A DNA stretch of 64,000 nucleotides from positions 3,766,001 through 3,830,000 of the forward strand of contig NZ_CP120742.1 of the NCBI RefSeq assembly GCF_029581275.1, given 5' to 3'. This document shows, in pieces, positions 24,358 to 32,383 of this stretch. The position numbers and the translations under genes are program-made. Position 1 is the first letter of the stretch; every line of letters begins with the position of its first letter. The notes beneath the pieces are model-generated. The model did no database searches, was not told where the DNA came from, and saw only the letters and a program-made list of their open reading frames with translations. This DNA comes from Micromonospora sp. WMMD1155 (GTDB taxonomy: Bacteria > Actinomycetota > Actinomycetes > Mycobacteriales > Micromonosporaceae).

Positions 24358-25536
24358 ATGTCTTCGTCCACCGTGGACCCCGCTGATCCCGTCTTCCTCC
24401 TGCACCGGGGCGGCAAGATGGCCGTCGCCTCGACCGTGCCGCTCACCAGCCGGGAGGACCTCTCCCTGGCGTACACCCCGGGGGTGGCCCGGGTGTGTGA
24501 GGCGATCGCCGCCGACCCCGACCTGGCCGACGACTACACCTGGGCGGCGCACACCGTCGCGGTGGTCACCGACGGCTCGGCGGTGCTCGGGCTCGGCAAC
24601 ATCGGCCCGCGCGCCGCGTTGCCGGTGATGGAGGGCAAGGCGGTGCTGTTCAAGCAGTTCGCCGGGGTGGACGCGGTGCCGATCTGCCTGGACACGCAGG
24701 ACGTCGACGAGATCGTCGCGGCGGTACGGGCACTCGCACCGTCGTTCGGCGGCATCAACCTGGAGGACATCAGCGCGCCGCGCTGCTTCGAGGTGGAGCG
24801 TCGCCTCGACGAGACGCTGGACATCCCGGTCTTCCATGACGACCAGCACGGCACCGCGATCGTGGTGCTGGCCGCGCTGCGCAACGCCGCCAGCCTGCTC
24901 GACCGCAAGCTCGGTGACCTGCGGGTGGCGGTGAGCGGCGCGGGCGCCGCCGGGGTGGCCGTGACGAAGATGCTGATCGCCGGTGGAGTCGACCCCGACC
25001 AGGTGGTGGTCTGCGACTCGAAGGGGATCATCGGCCGGCACCGCACCGACCTGACCGGCAGCAAGGCCGACCTGGCGGCGAGCACCAACGCCGACGGTCG
25101 CCACGGCGACATCACCGAGGCGCTGCGCGACGCGGACGTGCTGATCGGGGTCTCCGGCGGTCAGATCCCCGAGACCGCGGTGGCCGGGATGGCACCCGAC
25201 GGGATCGTGTTCGCACTGGCCAACCCGACGCCCGAGGTGCACCCGGAGGTGGCCGCCCGGCACGTGGCGGTGGTCGCCACCGGTCGTAGCGACTACCCGA
25301 ACCAGATCAACAACGTGCTGGCCTTCCCCGGGGTGTTCCGGGGAGCGCTGGACGCCGGTGCCACCCGGATCACCGAGGCGATGAAGGTCGCCGCCGCGGA
25401 CGCCATCGCCGGAGTGGTCGCCGAGTCGCTGACCGTCGAGGCGATCGTTCCGTCTCCGCTCGACCCGCGTGTCGCGCCGGCCGTGGCCGAGGCGGTCGCC
25501 GAGGCCGCCCGCCGCGACGGCGTGGCCCGCCGGTAA
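24358..25536 (+). CDS. NAD(P)-dependent malic enzyme
   Basis: Decarboxylates malate to pyruvate, linking the TCA cycle to gluconeogenic and lipid precursors. The 392-residue length is that of the short bacterial type. Motifs: LAYTPGVARVCE, TDGSAVLGLGNIGPRAALPVMEGKA split over residues 80-105, NLEDISAPRCFEVE, IPVFHDDQHGTAI, the nucleotide-binding SGAGAAGVA and FALANPTPEV. ATG 24358 is preceded by GGAG. Cofactor preference is not decidable by eye. It is followed by a hairpin terminator. Confidence 0.93.
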   Translation: MSSSTVDPADPVFLLHRGGKMAVASTVPLTSREDLSLAYTPGVARVCEAIAADPDLADDYTWAAHTVAVVTDGSAVLGLGNIGPRAALPVMEGKAVLFKQFAGVDAVPICLDTQDVDEIVAAVRALAPSFGGINLEDISAPRCFEVERRLDETLDIPVFHDDQHGTAIVVLAALRNAASLLDRKLGDLRVAVSGAGAAGVAVTKMLIAGGVDPDQVVVCDSKGIIGRHRTDLTGSKADLAASTNADGRHGDITEALRDADVLIGVSGGQIPETAVAGMAPDGIVFALANPTPEVHPEVAARHVAVVATGRSDYPNQINNVLAFPGVFRGALDAGATRITEAMKVAAADAIAGVVAESLTVEAIVPSPLDPRVAPAVAEAVAEAARRDGVARR

Positions 25537-25544
25537 CGGCGTAC

Positions 25545-25572
25545 GCACGGGCCGGGGCGCTCCGGCCCGTGC
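25545..25572 (+). terminator. Hairpin terminator after malic enzyme
   Basis: GCACGGGCCGG (25545-25555) pairs perfectly with CCGGCCCGTGC (25562-25572) around a 6-nt loop, 8 nt after the stop. Confidence 0.75.
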
Positions 25573-25616
25573 GGCGAGCCTTCTTAACGAGCCCTCAGCT
25601 TGTTACCGTGCCGATC

Positions 25617-26570
25617 ATGCGTGCCGCCTTCGCCTCCCGCTTCGACGACGCCGACCCGCTCACCGCGCTCACTGTCGGTGAGCGGCCCGAGCCGACCCAC
25701 CCGGCCGACGACTGGGTGACCGTGCAGTTGCGGGCCACCTCGCTCAACCACCACGACCTCTGGTCACTGCGCGGCGTGGGCCTCACCGAGGCCCAACTGC
25801 CGATGATCCTCGGCTGCGACGCCGTCGGGCTGGACCCGGAGGGGAACCCCGTCGTCGTGTACCCGGTGGTGGTCACTCCGGGTGACCCGCGCGGGGTCTC
25901 CATCCTCTCCGAGCACTTCCCCGGGACGCTCGCCGAGCGGGTCGCCGTACCCCGGTCGAACCTGATCCCGCTGCCCGACGGCATGGCGGCGACCGACGCG
26001 GCCTGCCTGCCCACGGCCTGGCTCACCGCCTGGCGGATGCTGACCACCAAGGGCCGCGTCGCGGACGCCGACAGCGTGCTGGTGCAGGGCGCGGGCGGCG
26101 GCGTGGCCACCGCGGCCGTCGCGCTCGCCGTCGCGATGGGCAAGCGGGTGTACGCGACCAGCCGCGACGCCGCCAAGCGGGAGCGGATCTCCGCCCTCGG
26201 GGCAAACGCCGTGGAGCCCGGCGCCCGGCTGCCGGAACGCGTCGACGTGGTGATCGAGACGGTCGGCGCGGCCACCTTCGACCACTCGTTGAAGTCGGCC
26301 GCGCCGATGGCCCGGATCGTGGTCTCCGGTGCGACCGCCGGGCACGAGCCGTCGGTCAACCTGCGCCGAGTCTTCGCGATGCAGTTGGAGATCCTGGGCA
26401 CCTCGATGGGTACGCCCGGCGAGCTGTACGAACTGCTGGCGTTCTGCTCCGACAACGAGGTGCGCCCGGTGGTGGACAGCGTGGTGCCGTTCAGTCGTGT
26501 CGAGGAAGCCTTCGCCCGGATGCACTCCGGCGACGCCTTCGGCAAGATCGTCATCGACCACACGGCCTGA
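25617..26570 (+). CDS. Zinc-binding-type quinone oxidoreductase (MDR superfamily)
   Basis: A 317-residue medium-chain dehydrogenase/reductase. The N-terminal GroES-like domain has TSLNHHDLWSLRG. The Rossmann domain carries VLVQGAGGGVATAAVALA and VIETVGAATFDHSL. It lacks the structural zinc Cys cluster, so it fits the quinone-oxidoreductase group. ATG 25617 starts MRAAFASRF; upstream reading would add residues without a ribosome-binding site. The C-terminus is followed by GC-rich satellite DNA. Confidence 0.88.
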   Translation: MRAAFASRFDDADPLTALTVGERPEPTHPADDWVTVQLRATSLNHHDLWSLRGVGLTEAQLPMILGCDAVGLDPEGNPVVVYPVVVTPGDPRGVSILSEHFPGTLAERVAVPRSNLIPLPDGMAATDAACLPTAWLTAWRMLTTKGRVADADSVLVQGAGGGVATAAVALAVAMGKRVYATSRDAAKRERISALGANAVEPGARLPERVDVVIETVGAATFDHSLKSAAPMARIVVSGATAGHEPSVNLRRVFAMQLEILGTSMGTPGELYELLAFCSDNEVRPVVDSVVPFSRVEEAFARMHSGDAFGKIVIDHTA

Positions 26571-26585
26571 CACCGCGCTCACGTC

Positions 26586-26700
26586 GCGCCGTCCGCGCCG
26601 TCCGTGCCGCCCGTGCCGTCCGCGCCGTCCGTGCCGTCCGTGCCGTCCGTGCCGTCCGTGCCGTCCGCGCCGTCCGCGCCAAGATCCGCGCCGTCCGCGC
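26586..26700. repeat. 9-bp GC-rich tandem repeat (GCCGTCCGT/GCCGTCCGC)
   Basis: About ten copies of a 9-bp unit precede palindromic element 2. The last stretch (26681-26690) contains an isolated copy of the AAGATCCGCG arm tip, as if the repeat had begun to capture the element's edge. Confidence 0.9.
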
Positions 26701-26780
26701 CAAGATCCGCGCAACATCGGGGAAACTGCTGCCTCCCGGCGTGCCGAAGCAGCAACATCCCTGATGTTGCGCGGATCTTG
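26701..26780. repeat. 80-bp palindromic element, copy 2
   Basis: A 35-nt arm (26701-26735), 10-nt loop and 35-nt arm (26746-26780). The outer 18 bp starting CAAGATCC pair perfectly, and the inner TGCTGCCTC pairs with GAAGCAGCA with one mismatch. It lies between the convergent quinone oxidoreductase and lipoprotein hydrolase genes. Confidence 0.92.
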
Positions 26781-26825
26781 GCGCGGGGGCGCGGGGGCGC
26801 GGGGGCGCGGGGGCGCGGAGGCGGG
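26781..26825. repeat. 8-bp GCGGGGGC tandem repeat
   Basis: About five copies of an 8-bp G-rich unit directly follow palindromic element 2 and end a few bases before the lipoprotein gene's stop codon. Confidence 0.85.
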
Positions 26826-26827
26826 GG

Positions 26828-27796
26828 TCAGAGGTGGTCGTCGAAGGTGGCGATGTCACCGCGCGTCGCGTCGGTGGAGATGCGCTTCCTGGCCTCCGCG
26901 TCCCCGTAGAGCGACCAGCGGAGGAACTCGACCGACGTGTCCGAGACGACCCGCAGCGTGGCGCTGTCGCCGAGCAACGCCCGCCCGTGGTCGCCCTTGG
27001 GCAGGCTCAGCATGGCCTTCGGCCAGGGCACCTTGTCGTAGGCGGCCTTGCCTGCCGCGTACTCGACCACCTCGTCCAACTCGCCGTGCACGAACAGTTG
27101 CGGCGCGGCCGCGCCGGCGAACGCCGTGCCCACACCGAGCGCCGTACCGGCGAACACGACGCCCGCGTCCAGCCGCTCGTCCCGACCGGCGGTGAACAGG
27201 CCGATGGTGGTCACCCCGCCCGCCGAGTGCCCGGCCGCGGCCACCCGCTCGCCGTCCAACCGGCCGCGCAGCGAGTCGCCGGCCGTGCCGTCCAGCGCCA
27301 ACACCTGGTCCAGCGCGTACGACACGTCGGCCGGCTGGTTGAGCACGTCGAGGACGTTGTTGTCGGCGCCCTTCGAGGTGTGCGGGAACGTCGGCGCGGC
27401 CACCACGAAACCCGCCGCCGCCCAGCGGGTCAGCAGCGTCGTGTAGTCCTCCGGTCGTCCACCCAGGCCGTGACTGAACATCACCACCGGGAACCGGCCC
27501 TCCGCGGCCGCCGCCGACCGCTTGGCCGTGCCGCCGGACTTCCCGGCCGCCGGGTACCAGAGCGTCGTCGGCAGCGCACGGCCGTCCCGGTCCAGCTTCA
27601 GTTGGCGTACGCCGACCGCGAAGGTGCTCTTCGGGGCGGTCCCGGCGGGGACCTGCGGGGTCGGCGTGGCGGCGGGCGTCGGCTCGGCCGGCGGTGTCTG
27701 CCCGCCCGTGCTCGGGCGGGTGTCCGCTGAGCAGCCGATCAGACCGGCGAGAAGGACGGTGCCGGCCATCAGTGCGGCAGTGACGCGACGGGGCAT
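26828..27796 (-). CDS. Secreted lipoprotein alpha/beta hydrolase (PAF-acetylhydrolase/chlorophyllase-like), paralogue A
   Basis: A 322-residue exported lipoprotein. The signal peptide MPRRVTAALMAGTVLLAG ends in the lipobox LIGC, then a Pro/Thr linker. The hydrolase domain has VVMFSHGLGG, the nucleophile AAAGHSAGGVTT, an acid in FVHGELDEVV and His in PKGDHGR. ATG 27796 is the start. A paralogue with the same design lies at 29968-30861. Substrate unknown; an ester-hydrolysing envelope enzyme is likely. Confidence 0.88.
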   Translation of the reverse strand: MPRRVTAALMAGTVLLAGLIGCSADTRPSTGGQTPPAEPTPAATPTPQVPAGTAPKSTFAVGVRQLKLDRDGRALPTTLWYPAAGKSGGTAKRSAAAAEGRFPVVMFSHGLGGRPEDYTTLLTRWAAAGFVVAAPTFPHTSKGADNNVLDVLNQPADVSYALDQVLALDGTAGDSLRGRLDGERVAAAGHSAGGVTTIGLFTAGRDERLDAGVVFAGTALGVGTAFAGAAAPQLFVHGELDEVVEYAAGKAAYDKVPWPKAMLSLPKGDHGRALLGDSATLRVVSDTSVEFLRWSLYGDAEARKRISTDATRGDIATFDDHL

Positions 27797-27870
27797 GGGC
27801 TCAATTGTGCCCTGTCCGACGGTGTCGCCCGGAGGGCTTGGGCGGGGTGTGCCCGACCGGTCACCGCGCG

Positions 27871-28920
27871 TCAGGCTGCCGCCCGCTCGGTGAGGGGACG
27901 CCGTCGCATGGCGGTGTCGGTCAGCACGCGCGGGGGGAAGGCGGCGTTGGGGTCGTACCGGTTCGTCCCCGGCGGCACGATTTCGTCGATCCGGTCCAGG
28001 ATCGCGTCGTCCAGGGTGAGCGTGGCGCCCTTGAGCAGATCCTCCAGTTGCGGCAGGGTCCGCGGGCCGATGATCGCCGAGGTGACGGCCGGGTGGGCCA
28101 CGGTGAAGGCGATGGCTAGCTGGGGCAGCGTGCAGCCGATGCTCGCCGCCAGGTCGACGAGCTGCTCGACGATGTCGAGCTTGGCGGCGTTCTCGGCGAT
28201 CGTGGGGTCGAACTGTGTCGGCCGGAGCACGGCACGCCCGGTCGAGAGGTCGACGGGCTGGTTCTTGCGGTACCTGCCGCTGAGGAATCCGAAGGCGAGA
28301 GGGCTCCAGACCAGCACTCCCATGCCGTAACGCCGGCAGACCGGCAGGGTCGAGGCCTCGACTCCCCGGGCCAGGATCGAGTACGGGGGCTGCTCGCTGC
28401 GCAGGCGCCCGAGGCCGCGTCGCTCGGAGACCTGGTGTGCCTCGACGATCTCCTCGGCCGGGAAGGTCGAGCAACCGAAAGCGCGGATCTTGCCCTCGCG
28501 TACGAGGTCGGTGAGCACCGAGAGCGTCTCCTCGATGTCGGTCGAGGGGTCGGGACGGTGGATCTGGTAAAGGTCGATCCAGTCGGTGTCCAACCGCCGG
28601 AGGCTCCCTTCGACCGCCTTGAGAATCCAGCGCCGGGAGTTGCCGCCCTGGTTGGGTCCCTCACCCATCGGAAAGTGCACCTTGGTGGCGAGCACGACGT
28701 CGTCCCGGCGCCCGCGCAGGGCCTTGCCCACGATCTCCTCGGACTCTCCCCGGCCGTACATGTCGGCGGTGTCGACGACGTTGATGCCCTGGCCGAGCGC
28801 CGTGTGGATGATGCGGACACAGTCGTCGTGGTCGGGGTTGCCGACGGCACCGAACATCATTGTCCCGAGGCAGTGGGTGCTCACCTCGATGCCGGTGCCG
28901 CCGAGAGTGCGATAACGCAT
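27871..28920 (-). CDS. Aldo/keto reductase
   Basis: A 349-residue NADPH-dependent carbonyl reductase of the TIM-barrel AKR fold. Catalytic residues are in DTADMYGRGE (Asp, Tyr), LATKVHF (Lys) and YQIHRPD (His). The cofactor-binding end is SAIIGPRTLPQLEDLL. ATG 28920 has AGGAG at 7 nt. It is transcribed divergently from a MerR regulator through a 19-bp-spacer promoter that this regulator should control. Confidence 0.92.
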   Translation of the reverse strand: MRYRTLGGTGIEVSTHCLGTMMFGAVGNPDHDDCVRIIHTALGQGINVVDTADMYGRGESEEIVGKALRGRRDDVVLATKVHFPMGEGPNQGGNSRRWILKAVEGSLRRLDTDWIDLYQIHRPDPSTDIEETLSVLTDLVREGKIRAFGCSTFPAEEIVEAHQVSERRGLGRLRSEQPPYSILARGVEASTLPVCRRYGMGVLVWSPLAFGFLSGRYRKNQPVDLSTGRAVLRPTQFDPTIAENAAKLDIVEQLVDLAASIGCTLPQLAIAFTVAHPAVTSAIIGPRTLPQLEDLLKGATLTLDDAILDRIDEIVPPGTNRYDPNAAFPPRVLTDTAMRRRPLTERAAA

Positions 28921-28959
28921 GTCGATGCTCCTTTGGCGCTTCGGTGACGATCACGTGGC

Positions 28960-28990
28960 ACCCTAGGAGCTAGAGTCGACTCTAGGTCAA
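28960..28990 (-). promoter_or_regulatory. MerR-type promoter of the aldo/keto reductase gene
   Basis: On the minus strand: -35 TTGACC (28990-28985), a 19-nt spacer (28984-28966), -10 TAGGGT (28965-28960). The spacer contains the palindrome CTAGAGTCGACTCTAG. A 19-bp spacer with a central palindrome is the hallmark of promoters that MerR-family activators untwist. Confidence 0.85.
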
Positions 28991-29010
28991 CCCTCGTTAC
29001 CCTGCTCGGC

Positions 29011-29472
29011 ATGGCTGAGGTCACCGTGAGTCTGAGCATCGGGCAGGTCGCCGAGCGCACCGGTTTGAGCGTCCACGCGCTGCGCTTCTACGAGCAGCAG
29101 GGTGTCTTCGTCAGCTCGATCCGTCGTGGTGCTGCCGGGCGTCGCATCTACAGCCAGGACGACGTCGACTGGCTGACCGTCTGCATCATTCTTCGCGCCT
29201 CCGGCATGCCCCTGCCCGCGCTCCGCCGATATGCCGAGCTTGTTCGTGAGGGCGCGGGCAACGAGGAGGAACGTCTCGCGCTCCTCCAGGAGCACCACGG
29301 ACGCGTCACCACCCAGCTCGGCCGACTCACCCAGTGCCTGGACCTGATCACCTTCAAGGTCGGGGTGTACGAGGACCTGCTCGACCAGAAACGGCACGCA
29401 GTAGAGCCAGATCGTCCGCGTCCTTCGGTCGGCGGGGACGTTCCGGCATCCAGACCGGGTACATCTGCTTGA
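29011..29472 (+). CDS. MerR-family transcriptional regulator
   Basis: A 153-residue regulator. The winged helix-turn-helix reads LSIGQVAERTGLSVHALRFYEQQG and then RRIYSQDDVDWLTVCIILRASGMPL, followed by a coiled-coil helix. No metal-binding Cys pair is evident, so it fits the aldehyde/thiol or AKR-linked subgroup. The natural domain appears to end near VGVYEDLLDQK; the last 25 or so residues lie antisense to the nucleotidyltransferase gene and look like read-through. Start at ATG 29011. Confidence 0.88.
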   Translation: MAEVTVSLSIGQVAERTGLSVHALRFYEQQGVFVSSIRRGAAGRRIYSQDDVDWLTVCIILRASGMPLPALRRYAELVREGAGNEEERLALLQEHHGRVTTQLGRLTQCLDLITFKVGVYEDLLDQKRHAVEPDRPRPSVGGDVPASRPGTSA

Positions 29473-29899
29473 ACTCGATCTGTGCCGCCACCGAGATCGT
29501 CGGCACGGTGAGCGTGCCGATCCGACCGGGTGGCGCGTCCAGCATCCCGGCCGGCAGCAGGGTGCCGGCCCAGGGCCCGGCGCCCACTGTCGGGCGGCCG
29601 TCGCCGTCCCGACCCAGATACGCGAAGCTGACCTCCACATCGGCGCTGAACAGGTCGAGCTGCGTCGCCACCGGCATCCGTGGGTCGAGCCGCCAGCCAC
29701 GGGCCAGCAGCAGGCTCGCCAGTCGGTCCGCGTCCTCGTGCCAGCAGTACCAGTCGACGTCGACGTGTGGGCGGGTCACCGAGCCGAGCTGGAAGTCCAT
29801 CGCCCAGCCGCCCCGCAGCCACACCCTGACGCCCGCCGGACCGGCCGATCCGACCACCTCGCCGATGCTCGCCAACTGACGGTGTGCGAGCTGGTCCAC
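29354..29899 (-). CDS. Aminoglycoside-nucleotidyltransferase-like protein
   Basis: A 181-residue nucleotidyltransferase-fold protein. RGGWAMDFQLG and the metal-binding HVDVDWYCW provide the G-G-W and DxD signature of the lincosamide/aminoglycoside adenylyltransferase-like group. RPKDADDLALLRAV is the C-terminal signature. GTG 29899 is the likely start. The last 119 bp overlap the 3' end of merR in antisense. Whether it modifies an antibiotic or is a housekeeping relative cannot be told from sequence. Confidence 0.75.
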   Translation of the reverse strand: MDQLAHRQLASIGEVVGSAGPAGVRVWLRGGWAMDFQLGSVTRPHVDVDWYCWHEDADRLASLLLARGWRLDPRMPVATQLDLFSADVEVSFAYLGRDGDGRPTVGAGPWAGTLLPAGMLDAPPGRIGTLTVPTISVAAQIEFKQMYPVWMPERPRRPKDADDLALLRAVSGRAGPRTPRP

Positions 29900-29967
29900 C
29901 GGGCCACCGTACCGGCGGGTGCGCGGGTACGTCGGCCCGCGCACCTCGGCGTCGAGAGCCGGTGCTC

Positions 29968-30861
29968 TCAGGGGGCCGGGCGGGACTCGTAGCGGGTCAC
30001 GGGGGAGCGGGCGACGGCAGGCAGCCGGGCACCGGCCGCCCGGTCGCCGTAGAGGGTCCAGCGGAGGAAGTCGGTGGTGGTGGCGACGACCGGGGCGAAA
30101 CCCGGGTGGCCGGGCGTCAGGTACGCGCCGTGGTCCTGCCCCAGCAGGCTGAGGAACGCGGCAGGACCTCGGGTACGCCGGTACGCGGCTCGGCCGACGG
30201 TCAGCGGCACCACCGCGTCGGCGGTGCCGTGCACGAAGAGCACCGGCGCGGCGAGCCCCGCGAAGCTGCCCGGCAGCCCACCACCGGCGATGACGATCCC
30301 GGCGCGTAACCGGGCCGGGTGCCCCTCGCTGAACATGCCGGAGGTGGTGAAGCCGCCCGCCGAGTGGCCGGCGGCGGCGACCGACGTCAGGTCCAGGTGC
30401 CCGCCGAACGGGTCGTCGCGGCTGCGGTCGAGACGGCCCAGGTGCCGGACCAGCCGCCAGGCGTCGGCGGGCTGGTTGCGGACGTCGGCCCGGCTGAACT
30501 CGGCGGCACCCTGCCGGGTGTGCGGGTACGCGGGCGCGGCCACCACGAAACCGGCCGCCGCCCAGCGGGTGGTCAGCCCGGCGTGCAGGTCGGGTCGACT
30601 GTGCAGCCCGTGGCTGTAGATCACCACCGGGAACCGCCCCGCCGCCACTCCGTCGCTCGACACCGGATACCAGATCGTCACCGGCAGTGGGCGCGCCGAA
30701 CGCGGTTCGAGGGTGAGCGTACGCACGCCGACGGCGTACGACCCCTCCGGCGCTCGACGCGCCGACACCGGCCCGTCGGCTTGGTCGGCCTCGGGGGGCG
30801 CCGCCGCGCAACCGGCCAACAACGCCGTCACCACCACGGCGATCAGCCGTCCCGCCCCCAT
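29968..30861 (-). CDS. Secreted lipoprotein alpha/beta hydrolase, paralogue B
   Basis: A 297-residue exported lipoprotein with signal peptide MGAGRLIAVVVTALL and lipobox LAGC. The hydrolase motifs VVIYSHGLHSRPD, AAAGHSAGGFTTSG, FVHGTADAVV and LGQDHGAY align one for one with the protein at 26828-27796. Shared stretches include RWAAAGFVVAAP and FLRWTLYGD/FLRWSLYGD. ATG 30861 is the start. Same inferred role: envelope ester hydrolysis. Confidence 0.88.
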   Translation of the reverse strand: MGAGRLIAVVVTALLAGCAAAPPEADQADGPVSARRAPEGSYAVGVRTLTLEPRSARPLPVTIWYPVSSDGVAAGRFPVVIYSHGLHSRPDLHAGLTTRWAAAGFVVAAPAYPHTRQGAAEFSRADVRNQPADAWRLVRHLGRLDRSRDDPFGGHLDLTSVAAAGHSAGGFTTSGMFSEGHPARLRAGIVIAGGGLPGSFAGLAAPVLFVHGTADAVVPLTVGRAAYRRTRGPAAFLSLLGQDHGAYLTPGHPGFAPVVATTTDFLRWTLYGDRAAGARLPAVARSPVTRYESRPAP

Positions 30862-31017
30862 CGGTCCACGGTAGGTGCCTGGGTGGGCGTAGCCACCCCA
30901 CCGTCCGGCCCGGCTGCACGCGCCACCCGGTCGGGTCACGTCAGCCGGCCGGGTCCAGCTCGAAACGACGCGGGCCGGGGGCGGTACGGCGTGACCAGCT
31001 TCGCTAGGGTCACCCGC

Positions 31018-31188
31018 ATGGCTGAGAACTACACCGACCCCAGCGGCAACACCGAGGCGTTCCGCGCCTTCTCCCAGACGCCGGAGGCCGCCGCGTCGAC
31101 GGAGGCCCCGTCCCGGCTCCCCCTGATCGTCGGTGCGGTGGTCGTCGTGCTGGTGGTGGCCGTCGTCGCCTGGTTCGCGCTGAACTGA
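31018..31188 (+). CDS. Small single-pass membrane protein
   Basis: A 56-residue protein: a polar N-terminus (MAENYTDPSGNTEAFRAFSQ), then one strongly hydrophobic helix (LPLIVGAVVVVLVVAVVAWF) at the C-terminus. It resembles short tail-anchored proteins common in actinobacteria. ATG 31018 is 156 bp from the divergent lipoprotein gene. Function unknown. Confidence 0.7.
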   Translation: MAENYTDPSGNTEAFRAFSQTPEAAASTEAPSRLPLIVGAVVVVLVVAVVAWFALN

Positions 31189-31267
31189 CCGGCGCGTTGA
31201 ACCGGCCGGCGCCTGAGCTGACCGGAGCGCCGCACCGACCGGGCGCCGGGTTGGGCCCCGGCGCTGG

Positions 31268-32383
31268 TCAGCCGCCCTCCACCACGTCCATGGTCTGCCG
31301 GGCGATCTCCCGCTCCTCGTCGGTGTGGATGACGCAGACGCTCACCTCAGCGTCGTCGGGTGAGATCACCCGGTCGCCCGTACCGTCGTTGCGGTGACCG
31401 TCGACGGCGATACCGAGCCGTTCCAGGCCGGCCAGCGCGGCGGCCCGCACCGGTGCGGCGTGCTCGCCGACCCCGGCGGTGAAGGCGATCGCGTCGACGT
31501 GGCCGAGCAGCGCGTAGTAGGCCCCGACGTAGCCGGTGATGCGCCGGCAGTACACGTCGAAGGCCGACTCCGCCGCCGGGTCACCGGCCGCTCGGCGGTG
31601 CAGCACCTCGCGCATGTCGTTGGCGCCGGTCAGCCCGAGCAGGCCACTGCGGTGGTTGAGCAGATCGTCGATCTCGTCGACCGACAGCCCACCCTCCCGG
31701 CGCAGGTGGAAGATCACGGTCGGGTCCAGGTCGCCGCTGCGGGTGCCCATCACCAGCCCTTGGAGGGGTGACATACCCATCGAGGTGGCGACGCTGCGGC
31801 CGTTTCGCACCGCGCAGGCGCTGGCCCCGTTGCCGAGGTGCAGGGTGATGGTGTTCAGCTCGTCGTACGGGCGACCGAGCAGCTCGGCGGTGCGGCGGGA
31901 CACGTACGCGTGCGAGGTTCCGTGGAAGCCGTACCGGCGGATGCCGTACCGCTCGGCGACGTCCCGGTCGATCGCGTACGTCGCGACGGCCTCCGGCAGG
32001 GTGTGGTGGAACGCGGTGTCGAAGACGGCGACCTGCGGGACGTCCGGCAGCGCCGCCCGGGTCACCTCGATGCCCGCCAGGTTCGCCGGGTTGTGCAGCG
32101 GGGCGAGCGGCACCAGCTCCCGGATCGCGGCCAGAACCGCGTCGTCGACGAGCACCGGGGCGCTGAACCTCCGGCCGCCGTGCACCACCCGGTGCCCGAC
32201 GGCGGCGAGCCCGGTCAGGTCCAGTCCGTCGAGGATCTGCCGGACGGCGGTGGCGTGGTCCGCCGGGCCGCCACCGGGCTCACCGATCCGCTCGACGGTT
32301 CCGTGGTCCAGCGCCCGGTCGCCGTCGTAGCGCCGCCACTTGACCGACGACGACCCGCAGTTGAGCACCAGCACCCGACTCAC
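31268..32383 (-). CDS. ackA: Acetate kinase AckA
   Basis: Interconverts acetyl phosphate plus ADP with acetate plus ATP. The 371-residue enzyme has the ATPase signatures LVLNCGSSSVKW at the N-terminus, VGHRVVHGG, FDTAFHHTLP and HLGNGASACAVRNGRSVATSMG. GTG 32383 is preceded by GGAGGCG and overlaps the pta stop, so pta-ackA is one operon with coupled translation. Confidence 0.97.
   Translation of the reverse strand: MSRVLVLNCGSSSVKWRRYDGDRALDHGTVERIGEPGGGPADHATAVRQILDGLDLTGLAAVGHRVVHGGRRFSAPVLVDDAVLAAIRELVPLAPLHNPANLAGIEVTRAALPDVPQVAVFDTAFHHTLPEAVATYAIDRDVAERYGIRRYGFHGTSHAYVSRRTAELLGRPYDELNTITLHLGNGASACAVRNGRSVATSMGMSPLQGLVMGTRSGDLDPTVIFHLRREGGLSVDEIDDLLNHRSGLLGLTGANDMREVLHRRAAGDPAAESAFDVYCRRITGYVGAYYALLGHVDAIAFTAGVGEHAAPVRAAALAGLERLGIAVDGHRNDGTGDRVISPDDAEVSVCVIHTDEEREIARQTMDVVEGG

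Noticed and set aside
28960..28990. Rho-independent terminator from the CTAGAGTCGACTCTAG dyad
   Set aside because: The flanking -35 and -10 boxes at 19-nt spacing and the divergent merR gene fit an operator better.
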